Shown in pieces: positions 53,501 through 61,477 of a stretch of 64,000 nucleotides of DNA. The position numbers and the translations under genes are program-made. Origin of the DNA: RGIG6165 sp045538835 (GTDB lineage: Bacteria > Bacillota > Clostridia > Oscillospirales > Feifaniaceae); NCBI GenBank assembly GCA_045538835.1, contig JAZQEF010000002.1, positions 135,723-199,722 of the forward strand, given 5' to 3'. Each line of letters starts with the position of its first letter. The stretch's first letter is position 1. The notes below the pieces were generated by a model. It was not told where the DNA came from. It searched no databases and worked only from the letters and a program-made list of their open reading frames with translations.

Positions 53501-56500
53501 CTTCACTCAATAAACCGTCAGCACCCATTAAGTCAGGGTCTATTGTTACGTTGCCTTCCATTTTTTCGTAAAGGTCTTTCAGAGCATTAAATGCCTGTGT
53601 TCTTCTTGTTGGTAATCCGTCATCATTCTTTTTGTATGAGCCACTTTCCACATCATAGGTATAATTGCTTTCAAGGTTGATACATTCAAGCAACTTTGCA
53701 ACTGCACCTTGTAAGTCTTGCGGAATGTGTTGTTTATCAGTAGGACTTAATAACTTCTTGCTTAACTCTCCTGCGTGTCTTGTTATCCTTGCCCGTAGTA
53801 CCTTTGCCTTTTGAGATTCACTCATTTTTGAAATAGCCTTACGGCGTTTTTCCTGTTCCGCTTTGACTTTCTTATCTCTCTGTTCTCTTATCTTATCGAG
53901 TTGCTTTTTGGTCTTTTCTTTCTGTGACTCCATAAGCTTTTTGATTTTAGCATCTCTCTGTTCTCTTACTTCCTCAACCTTTTTGCCGCCTGCAATCTTT
54001 GCCTCTACAACTCTACGCTCTGCCTTATCAGCAAACGTAGGCTTAGCCTGTGGTATATCGAAGAAACGAGACGTAAGGTCATTTGCAAGTTGCATTGATG
54101 CCTGTTTGAAATGCCTGTCAAACGGATTTACTTCCATTTTCTGAATAGAACCGAGTACTTCTATCATCTGAGCTAACTGGTCTGCAGAAGAAGTTGCCTC
54201 AGTCTCGTCGAAAAACTCAGGATATGTATTAGACAATTCTTGATATACCGAATCAATAGATGCTCCGTCTTTTGTAAACAGCAATCTACCCATATTGCGT
54301 TTTCTGAACTCATTAAAGTTTTCGTATCCTGACGGTACGCTGTCATACAGACTGTCAAATTTCATCGGTGTAGTGCGTAAATACTCACGGAGTCCCCTGT
54401 ACTCGTTATAAACACTATCGTCTACCTCAACGGCATTTTCCACTATCTCCTGTGCTATATTGTAGGCTCTGCTGTATACATCCGCCCATACAGGAGATTC
54501 TCCGTCCTCACCATTTGCCATATAGGTATACAACTCATCAATGGCTTTGAAAACAGTATCATAGTCTGCCTTACTGCTGTAATCTTTCAAGATTTCTCTT
54601 GTCATTTTAGCAAGTTTCTTTTGGTCTGCCTTTGCAAACTTTGTTACTTCAAACTCACCTTTTAAATGTGCGATTATATCCAACAGTTCTTTTTGGTCTT
54701 TGGTGCTTAAATCGTTGACGTCTTTGAGTGAAAAATCTGTTTTTACTTTTCCATTGTTGCCTTGTGCATTATATTCATCAGATAATCCAGAACTACTGCG
54801 TCCGTTATCTGCTGTCCTTTCTCTGACTTTATTGTTATATCCTTCGCCGCTTGTATTATTTGCTCCTTCTTTGGTAACAGGAATATCATAAATGCTATCA
54901 CCTTTTGCGATATTCCTAATTCTATCAATCCCTTTACCATTTCCTGATGCTGCATCGACAAATTCATCTTTTTTATACCCCATTTCATCTGAAATTTTTT
55001 GAACGACATCAAAATACTTTTCTAAATATTGATAATCCAACCTGAAGATAGGTGCTACACTATTATTTTCTCCGACATAAACAACATAGAAATAAAGTTT
55101 TTTTCCGCCTTGCCCGAAGCAATTAATGCAATCAATAAGCCCACCGCTTCTGTTGGAATAGTGATGTTCGGTCATAAATTTATGACGTAATGTTTCCATA
55201 TCATTGTTCGGTATGCGTATTACTCTACCACCGTCATACTTCAAACCTCTTTTGCCATTTATGGAAAGGATAAGACCTTTTATTGATTCAATAGTGTCTT
55301 TTTCCCCCAATGCGTAGTCTACATTATCAGTATAGTCCTCATCTGCCCTACTTTCAAGTTTTTGGTTAGCAACTGGCTCTTTCAGGCTGAATCGTGTATC
55401 GGGATTATTCGTAGGTTTCTTGTTTGATGTAAGTTTTGCTTGTTCCGAGTTAAATATCACAGTTTCAGTATCAAGTATAATACCGTCATAATCGGTGCCG
55501 TTAATCTCATTAAACAATTCAACTGCTTCCACTAAATCACCGATTGCAGTTTGACTGACATCGTTTAGCATAAGGAAATCACTCTTGCCGTAAATGGATT
55601 GCAATACACTATCTACCGTTGCATCGTAACCGTAATTCTCAAAGCTGTAATTTTCATTTTCGCTAACCGCTTGCAAGAATTTACGGAGTTGTGATTTTGT
55701 GATTGTAGTTTCTTTCGTAGATACAGGATGCTTAATGTTAAGATAGTATGCTCTTGTGTTTCCGTACTGGCTTGCGTGAGCTTCACTCTTGGTGAAATAA
55801 AATCCTCTTCCGTACAGATTCGCATAACTTGATTTCTTTCGGTCAAACACTGTGAAATCTTCAGCAGAGCCTTGATACATAACAAGTAAGTTACCGTTCT
55901 CATTCCTACCCTTTGAATCTTTGAAATACTCCTGTTGCTCTTTAGTAAGTGTGTTTCCGTCAGAGTCTTTAAGGCTGTATCTGATATCTTTCTTATTCTC
56001 GTTGAACCTTTCGGAAATAGGAATAATTCTTCCGTCATCGTCATATACTATAGTATCTTCACTTTCAACTGCTTTTTGGTAGTCAGCATCTTTGAGAGAG
56101 AATTGAATATCCTTACCTGAATATATGTCATACATGTTAGTGTCGTAATTCTTTATCTTGACACCGTTGACAAGTTCTGGTATGCTGATATTAGAAGGTA
56201 CACTCAACCATTGGGAGCCAACAGCTTTTTGCTGTGCTGTCGAAGGAGTGTGCCTTTTTTTTATTGGCAACACTTCTACTCTCAATACGTAAAGTGTATT
56301 AGAATTTGCCTTTTCTCTTGCTGTTATTACCGCTCTATATTCCCCTTTATTCATAAACAAAGGGGCTACAAAATGGTGATATCCCTTATATGACGGATTT
56401 TGATTTTTCCCTTTTTGCGGATTTTTCGAATCCACATAAACTGCATTTCTAAATAATTCAGGCAGTTTTACTATTGCATTTAAATTATTTATATGGTCAC

Positions 56501-59453
56501 TACTAAATCTGTTAAATGGTTTATTTGTTGGGTTAATAGCTTTTCTTATAGTATCTGAATTTATATCTGCTCTATATCCGGTGGCATCATTTTGATATGT
56601 TCCTCGTTTAATGTTTTTTACCTTTGTTTCAAGGGTATTAAGTGCTGTGCTATCCCCCTTCGCAACGCTAATATAATTATTCTGCACAACATACGGAATA
56701 CGGCTGTTAATAGTCAAATTCTTGTTTTTTAAACTGAATTCCACACCGCTCTCCGAGTCGGTGTTTTTTTGTGCCTGTTCAGTTCTTGTTCTCGATGTAC
56801 TCTCGGTAGTAGACGTATCTTGTACCTTAAGTTCTGCTTTCCAGTTTGCAACCTCTCTCTCTGCCGCTACTTCTCTCGTTGCTTTGTAGGCTTCTGCATA
56901 GAGTTTCTTGATATACTCCATTTCTTCAAGTTCTTTTCTTGCTTCTTCTTTTGCTTCTTCAGACATTCTCGATTCGGCAATAATATGCTTTATGCCCTCT
57001 ATAAGTTCCGTAATGAAATCCATAAACTTTTGCCAAGCAGTTTTAAGTTGCGGGTCAGCATCAAGTTCGGCTATCCACTTGTTGAATTCCTGAGGACTTG
57101 AAAAGATTGTTTCAAGCTCACGCATTACAACTTCACCAACATAACCGCTTGTGTCTTTTGCTATTCCTGCTGCATCGTGCTGTGCTTTCATATCATCAAA
57201 ACGCATGCCTTGTGTAACGCCGAGATATGTTCTTGCGGAAAGGCTTTCTGCTCTTTCATACAAAGCATTCAACAATGCATTCCATTCGTCTGTTGCAAAC
57301 TGCTCCATACGGTGACCGCTTTCGTGCAATATCAACTGATATATAGCCTTTTCTGCTGTACTGGATATTTTCATTTTACCGTCAGTATGACTTGCATTTG
57401 CTTCATATTCCACACCGTTAACTATATTTGCAACTATTTTTTCAACCATTTCTACGGACATTCTCAGGTCTTTTGCTATAGTTGTTACCATTTCTCTTGT
57501 TGCAGAGTCTATACGATTAGCATATTCCTTCTCGTTGAATACACCGTCATAAATAGTAGCACCTTTCGCATTTTCTTTTGCGGACAAGTCTTGCATGGTT
57601 CTGTCCTTCATGCCTGCAAAATACGCCTCACGCTCTAAATCGGTTTTTAAATCGTAATTCGTATTTGCCCAACCGTTCATATATGCAAGATGAATATCAC
57701 CCTTAATTTCGCTGAAACTCTTATCCGTTGCATTGTTGACGGTATCTGCTAACAGTTTCGCACCATTTGTGCCGTATCCTGATGCCGCACTTGCTTCTTC
57801 TTCTGAAATAAGTTCACCGTTCAATGACTTTGCCTCTGCTATTTGCACAGGTGACATTTCTTCGTTTACAGGCTTTTCAACCTCATTTTCCTCTTGGATA
57901 GGTAAACTGTCCTCTGTTTCTTCAACGCCTAACACAGCCTCATTTTCGCCCGTCTGATTGGCATTTCTCGCATTGACAACATCTATTGCCACTTTTTCAA
58001 GCGTATCTTGTTCTGTTGTTTCTGTGGATATAGGCTGTTCTGTTTCTATTTCATTTACAGGCTGTTCTGCTGTCTGATTCTCGTTTTCAAAAACCTTATT
58101 GATAGTTTCTACTACATCATTGTAAATGTTGTTTTTATCTCTATCTGTCAGTTCCTCTCCGTTTGCTTCTCTTTTTGCAATTTCGTTTTCCGCAATCGCA
58201 TCAATAACTTTCTCTTGTGAGTAGGTTTGTCCTGTAACAAAGTCCGTTCCTGTTCTGTTCGCATTAACATAACTCGGTGACTGTACAATTGACGAAACAA
58301 GTGTGCCGACCACAAACTGTTCAAGCAGATTTTCATCCGCAACAATTTCACTCAATTTCTTGTCATCCATATATGTAAGATTCTTCATAAGTGCAGACCC
58401 GTAACCTGCCAATACTTCTTCCACACCTTCTCCGGCAGACTTAACACCAAATTCGATAGTGTTCCCTACTAACCTTTGTACACCCTCATTTGTAAATGCA
58501 CTTGCCGCCTTGCTTGCAAGTTTTTTAGCAAATATATCATCAAGACCGCCAATACCTCTGCTTATACCAAGAGCCTGAACACCTTTACCAAGACCACCAA
58601 ATAAGAGTTCTGTTCCCGCTTCAATAGCACCCGATGTAAGACCGTATGTAAATGCCTCACCGTCTGTTGCTCCGCTTTCGTATGCTTCACCCATATTTGT
58701 ACCCATAGACGAAAGTCCCATTGCACCTGTTGTAAGAGCCGATGCACCTACGCTTCCAAGTCCTGCCGCACTTGCAAGTCCCGCAGTACCGATTATTGCC
58801 GCAACCTGACCGAGACCCTCTGAAATGGAATCCGCTTTGTTGCCTAATACAGAATACTTGTCAACGTAATCTGTCATTCCTTTCGTCCATTCGTCTGTTG
58901 CACTGTATATTGCAACATCCTTTGCTTTTTTTGCAAATTCATCTGCACCTAACAAATCGGCGACACCTGCAACACCATATGTACCCAAGTCAACAAGTCC
59001 CTCAGCCATACGTCCAACACCTTTTAATGCACCAATACCAATATCTCCTATTGTGCCTAAAACTGTTTTTACGCCGTCACCTACATCGTAACCGTCAGCA
59101 AATGCACCGCCCTTAAACCAAGAGTCTTTATTACCGCCTTGCGTTTTTGTTGTCTGTACTGTCGATGTAGGTGTTACAGATGTTGTCGGTATTGTAGCAG
59201 TCGGAGTTTTTTTAGTTGTTGAAGGGATATAAGATTGTCCCGAAGTATCAGTATCATGTTGAGAAAGTTTATACTCTAAAAAACTTCCTGCCTTACCAAC
59301 TCCACCACTTTTTGTGGTGGAGTTTTTATCAGAAGTGTTTTCTTTTGTTGCTTGTTCAAGTTCAACTGTAGTTTTGCTTGTCCCTTTACCATATTTTCTA
59401 TTATTTTTTTTTGCTTGTTCTTCAATCTTATACTTCAAGAAATCACTTGCCAT
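50547..59453 (-). CDS. Giant polyvalent phage protein (zincin, LPD3/nuclease-like, ADP-ribosyltransferase-like modules)
   Basis: A 2968-aa protein, start fixed by AAGGAG before the ATG. Residues 1-65 are hydrophilic and carry FLKYK and FLEYK. About 115-420 is Gly/Ala-rich and hydrophobic, suited to membrane contact. An acidic linker follows (about 430-560). A metallopeptidase-like domain has HESGH at 710-714. FSLK at 906 begins a segment resembling LPD3 or related nuclease-fold domains (LFRNAVYVDS). An ADP-ribosyltransferase-like domain spans about 1180-1345, with MYQGSAEDF at 1192, GRGFYFT and SEQAK (Glu1337). 1355-1574 is unassigned (EHHYSNRSGGLIDCINCFGQ). A Lys/Glu coiled coil lies near 1820-1900, then about 1000 helical residues including SFMGEPTKQYN, as in phage internal proteins. 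Likely packaged and ejected with DNA; the enzymatic activities are inferred. Confidence 0.8.
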   Translation of the reverse strand: MASDFLKYKIEEQAKKNNRKYGKGTSKTTVELEQATKENTSDKNSTTKSGGVGKAGSFLEYKLSQHDTDTSGQSYIPSTTKKTPTATIPTTSVTPTSTVQTTKTQGGNKDSWFKGGAFADGYDVGDGVKTVLGTIGDIGIGALKGVGRMAEGLVDLGTYGVAGVADLLGADEFAKKAKDVAIYSATDEWTKGMTDYVDKYSVLGNKADSISEGLGQVAAIIGTAGLASAAGLGSVGASALTTGAMGLSSMGTNMGEAYESGATDGEAFTYGLTSGAIEAGTELLFGGLGKGVQALGISRGIGGLDDIFAKKLASKAASAFTNEGVQRLVGNTIEFGVKSAGEGVEEVLAGYGSALMKNLTYMDDKKLSEIVADENLLEQFVVGTLVSSIVQSPSYVNANRTGTDFVTGQTYSQEKVIDAIAENEIAKREANGEELTDRDKNNIYNDVVETINKVFENENQTAEQPVNEIETEQPISTETTEQDTLEKVAIDVVNARNANQTGENEAVLGVEETEDSLPIQEENEVEKPVNEEMSPVQIAEAKSLNGELISEEEASAASGYGTNGAKLLADTVNNATDKSFSEIKGDIHLAYMNGWANTNYDLKTDLEREAYFAGMKDRTMQDLSAKENAKGATIYDGVFNEKEYANRIDSATREMVTTIAKDLRMSVEMVEKIVANIVNGVEYEANASHTDGKMKISSTAEKAIYQLILHESGHRMEQFATDEWNALLNALYERAESLSARTYLGVTQGMRFDDMKAQHDAAGIAKDTSGYVGEVVMRELETIFSSPQEFNKWIAELDADPQLKTAWQKFMDFITELIEGIKHIIAESRMSEEAKEEARKELEEMEYIKKLYAEAYKATREVAAEREVANWKAELKVQDTSTTESTSRTRTEQAQKNTDSESGVEFSLKNKNLTINSRIPYVVQNNYISVAKGDSTALNTLETKVKNIKRGTYQNDATGYRADINSDTIRKAINPTNKPFNRFSSDHINNLNAIVKLPELFRNAVYVDSKNPQKGKNQNPSYKGYHHFVAPLFMNKGEYRAVITAREKANSNTLYVLRVEVLPIKKRHTPSTAQQKAVGSQWLSVPSNISIPELVNGVKIKNYDTNMYDIYSGKDIQFSLKDADYQKAVESEDTIVYDDDGRIIPISERFNENKKDIRYSLKDSDGNTLTKEQQEYFKDSKGRNENGNLLVMYQGSAEDFTVFDRKKSSYANLYGRGFYFTKSEAHASQYGNTRAYYLNIKHPVSTKETTITKSQLRKFLQAVSENENYSFENYGYDATVDSVLQSIYGKSDFLMLNDVSQTAIGDLVEAVELFNEINGTDYDGIILDTETVIFNSEQAKLTSNKKPTNNPDTRFSLKEPVANQKLESRADEDYTDNVDYALGEKDTIESIKGLILSINGKRGLKYDGGRVIRIPNNDMETLRHKFMTEHHYSNRSGGLIDCINCFGQGGKKLYFYVVYVGENNSVAPIFRLDYQYLEKYFDVVQKISDEMGYKKDEFVDAASGNGKGIDRIRNIAKGDSIYDIPVTKEGANNTSGEGYNNKVRERTADNGRSSSGLSDEYNAQGNNGKVKTDFSLKDVNDLSTKDQKELLDIIAHLKGEFEVTKFAKADQKKLAKMTREILKDYSSKADYDTVFKAIDELYTYMANGEDGESPVWADVYSRAYNIAQEIVENAVEVDDSVYNEYRGLREYLRTTPMKFDSLYDSVPSGYENFNEFRKRNMGRLLFTKDGASIDSVYQELSNTYPEFFDETEATSSADQLAQMIEVLGSIQKMEVNPFDRHFKQASMQLANDLTSRFFDIPQAKPTFADKAERRVVEAKIAGGKKVEEVREQRDAKIKKLMESQKEKTKKQLDKIREQRDKKVKAEQEKRRKAISKMSESQKAKVLRARITRHAGELSKKLLSPTDKQHIPQDLQGAVAKLLECINLESNYTYDVESGSYKKNDDGLPTRRTQAFNALKDLYEKMEGNVTIDPDLMGADGLLSEVIQLSDKRIVDMTSQELETVWQTLRAVEASISTANKMFAEGKFAEISEMAEALRTENADKKEKTELKGLFGKGKKLATLDMLTPETYLHCLGDAGDAIFRMMRDAQDKHISIMKEVSDFTHKTLKGVNVNSLEKTMHTVKLGGEDVKLSTAQLMELYVLMNREQATEHIYVGGILPDITQGKGMKLNTRANPIRNLTPTEISTALSELTAEQIKIADELQKFVSTVLSDYGNEASMKVYNYEKFLEKNYWTIRTNKQEIKSEVGKDTAVTSVANKGMAKGTKPHANTSVRIGSIFDTFASHSSDMATYAAWLGATEDINRIRNFVFWEDGARTGTVKGILDTVHGIHGAEYLQKLMTDISIGVKGTDNMNPFDKLIGSYKAASVGANLRVIIQQPTAILRAMDMIDTHYLVSGLFRPLKGWKKAKKYAPIAQWKDWGYFDINTGRQMKDILFDNASKLEKVKQWSMLGASMADSFSWGQLWNAVEAETRAKRNDLTVGSEEYYNAVAKRFTEIVDHTQVVDGILQRSQIMRSADNLTKMATSFMGEPTKQYNMAIAAAYDAKNSKGDAKKKAVNRLGRTAISLAVAGIINAAAQSIIDAMRDDDKEEDYWEKWLASFVGDGEDTTFLNSNLGDTVNPLNYVPFAKDIVSIIQGYDVKRMDAESITKTINAITNMYKAVKGESKYTVVEASAQLFAEIARLYGVPVANIKRDVKSLFMTMAIETNNYVMQYRMEKGTLDINYSGNSKNFMDILYNAYANDREAYEIIYNDLLKSGYEADKIQSAMETRMKKAAGVDKSSDLAKRYMTPETEKKYDSSLNRIKSSQAWKSANATQRKDAEADLYQYLTSTSDDMVEMRAEATAFGVDETEYVLWQLARDMAESNGNTSLDAKEKASAFDMLDLGDSEITYFYGTEQADEAFAYGIDMMNYAMFKASVNGLKGDDKKDKVISYANMFSDTEKEYLYFMGTEYPTWKKRADYIKYFGN

Positions 59454-59468
59454 ATTGTATCTCCTTAT

Positions 59469-61088
59469 TTATTGTGTTCTTTTAGGTCCGGTTATGATTT
59501 TTCCAGCCCATTCTTCTGTACCTATTTGTTTAGACAAGTACTCTTGGTACAGTTTATAAGCAATAGTATCTTCCCATTCAGAATCAGGTACCCAGCCTGT
59601 CAGCGAGTTTGTATAAGTGATAGTACCTGATTGTTTGTCAATGGACTCTATAACCCTGCCAGTATCTACTAACCACTTAAGTGCGTCATAGGGGACGTTC
59701 CCATATCCTGGAACATGCACTCGGTTATCACTGACCTGATTTGTTATTACATAGTTGTCCCAATTTGTTTCACCTTCTGTTTCAGCATCGGAGCCTTCAT
59801 TCGTTGTTTTGTCTTCTGAGTCAATACCTGTTGGGCTACTACTTGATGAGTTACCACCTGATTGCAATTCCTTCTTCGCCTGTGCAACAAGTCTTTCAAC
59901 GTCAGCCTTTTCCCAACCTGCCTGTGTAATAATTTCATCACTCGGTGTACCGCCACTATTGATGATTATAAACATTCTTTCTTCCGCTTGTTCTCTGTCA
60001 TAACGGCTGTTTTCGATGTCAAGTTGTCCCTGACTTGCATCCCATTCTTTATTTGCCCAGTAGTTGTTATTGTCAAATTCTTTATTCTTCCAATAGTCGT
60101 TGTAGTTAAAATCACGGTTATCTATCATAGAGTTGTAATCAAACTGAGTCTGCCAATTACCCTGATTTATCGCATCCTGATATGCTCCGTATGCAAAATT
60201 ACGGTCATTGTACCAATTATTCATTGTGTCCTGATAACGTGCATACTGTGTTGCATCCATATTCTGAAGTAGACCTAAATCTCTTACTTTGCTGTCAATA
60301 TCGTTAAGGTACATATCATAAGCAAGCTGATACAATTCAGGTATCTTATCATTAAGTTGTGAACCGTAATAGTTACCAGCCTGTTGTGCAGCAGTAATAG
60401 CGTATGAGTTCATACCACCTGCTGATGCCGCCGCCTCTGCAAGTGTTTCCTGCATTGCTCTGTCACCTTCACGATGATACATATTCGCATATTGCTGATA
60501 CAATGGGTCATTCTGTGCATTGTAGGAAAAGTTATCACGGTTAAGTATTTCGTTTAACATAGCCTCAATTTGAGGGTCATACTGTGCGTTATACGTCGGT
60601 CGAGGATTGCTCTGATTCCAACTATTAGTCTGATTTTGCGAATTTTCAAGTGCCTTTTGCTGATTGATATACTGTTCCATTTCCCAATGTATATCATCGT
60701 TCAGAAACTGAGATAAACTCGGGTCAGCCTTGATTTTGGCTATTCTTTCATCTAATGTTTTTTGAACATCTTGCCAACTTGCACCACTGTCCATTTGCTG
60801 TCTACCGATAGCACTCCAGTCAACGTTAGTAGTCGGACTGTTTGTAGTGCTACTTGACGAGCCGCCCGATGTGCCACTGCTTGTAGGCGTATAAGAGCCT
60901 GTATATCTTCCCGAGTCGTCTGTTTTATATCCTGCATTATTACGAACCACCGCCGCATCTGCCGCTGCCTGCCTCATTCCTTCTGTGTCGCCTTTTGCAT
61001 TTGCCTCATTCCATTTTTTTGTTGCCGCCTCTATCTTCTGTTGGTCTGACGAGGATAGATTTTTCTTATCATAATCTGTTAAAGCCAT
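59469..61088 (-). CDS. Asn/Gln/Tyr-rich phage protein, unknown
   Basis: A 539-aa protein. Residues 1-55 are helical and charged, followed by a Ser/Thr/Gly linker (about 60-90), a long region rich in Asn, Gln, Tyr and Trp with aromatic-Asn repeats (for example NYWANKEWD and DYWKNKEFD, about 300-360), another low-complexity linker and a C-terminal folded part (VPGYGNVPYDALKWLVDTGR). I do not recognise the family by name; similar Tyr/Asn-rich proteins occur next to giant virion proteins in Firmicutes phages as I recall. Likely a virion or ejection component. It lies 15 bases before the giant gene. Confidence 0.7.
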   Translation of the reverse strand: MALTDYDKKNLSSSDQQKIEAATKKWNEANAKGDTEGMRQAAADAAVVRNNAGYKTDDSGRYTGSYTPTSSGTSGGSSSSTTNSPTTNVDWSAIGRQQMDSGASWQDVQKTLDERIAKIKADPSLSQFLNDDIHWEMEQYINQQKALENSQNQTNSWNQSNPRPTYNAQYDPQIEAMLNEILNRDNFSYNAQNDPLYQQYANMYHREGDRAMQETLAEAAASAGGMNSYAITAAQQAGNYYGSQLNDKIPELYQLAYDMYLNDIDSKVRDLGLLQNMDATQYARYQDTMNNWYNDRNFAYGAYQDAINQGNWQTQFDYNSMIDNRDFNYNDYWKNKEFDNNNYWANKEWDASQGQLDIENSRYDREQAEERMFIIINSGGTPSDEIITQAGWEKADVERLVAQAKKELQSGGNSSSSSPTGIDSEDKTTNEGSDAETEGETNWDNYVITNQVSDNRVHVPGYGNVPYDALKWLVDTGRVIESIDKQSGTITYTNSLTGWVPDSEWEDTIAYKLYQEYLSKQIGTEEWAGKIITGPKRTQ

Positions 61089-61102
61089 TTATATTTCCCC
61101 CT

Positions 61103-61477
61103 TTACCATTCCCCACCGTCAATAGTGAGAACTGTTTTTTCTGTTATAACTAATTGTCCTGAACTGTCCATATACATTGTCTGCATTCCGTTTTTTCCCT
61201 TGACAGCAAACTCAAACTTGCCCAAACTGCCTTTACCCACCGTAAAACTCTCTCCGTTTGCTCCTGTTAAATGGAAATATGAGCCTATATTCATACTTCC
61301 TGTACTGTCGGATATGGTTGTCTTGTCAATGTCGATCTCGTTTATGTTGCGACTGTCAAGGTTAGTTAAGGTATACTCCAACTGCTCCTGTATGTATTTA
61401 ATGTGATTAGCCATTTTCTTTATGGCATCCTGAGGATTGCTGTAGTCAATCTTCTGTAAAGCCTGTGTGAATATCAT
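61103..61477 (-). CDS. Small phage virion-like protein, unknown
   Basis: A 124-aa protein with a helical N-terminal half (NPQDAIKKMANHIKYIQEQL) and a beta-rich C-terminal half (SMNIGSYFHLTGANGESFTV, then a short MQTMYMDSSGQLVITEKT). This coiled coil plus beta-sheet plan is common in phage tail or needle proteins, but no specific family is recognised. Its start overlaps the stop of the preceding gene by one base, so translation is coupled. Confidence 0.7.
   Translation of the reverse strand: MIFTQALQKIDYSNPQDAIKKMANHIKYIQEQLEYTLTNLDSRNINEIDIDKTTISDSTGSMNIGSYFHLTGANGESFTVGKGSLGKFEFAVKGKNGMQTMYMDSSGQLVITEKTVLTIDGGEW

Noticed and set aside
54743..55012. 89-codon frame on the minus strand in another phase within the giant phage gene
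   Set aside because: The main frame is continuous through here and flanked by FSLK motifs; no ribosome binding site is seen for an internal gene.
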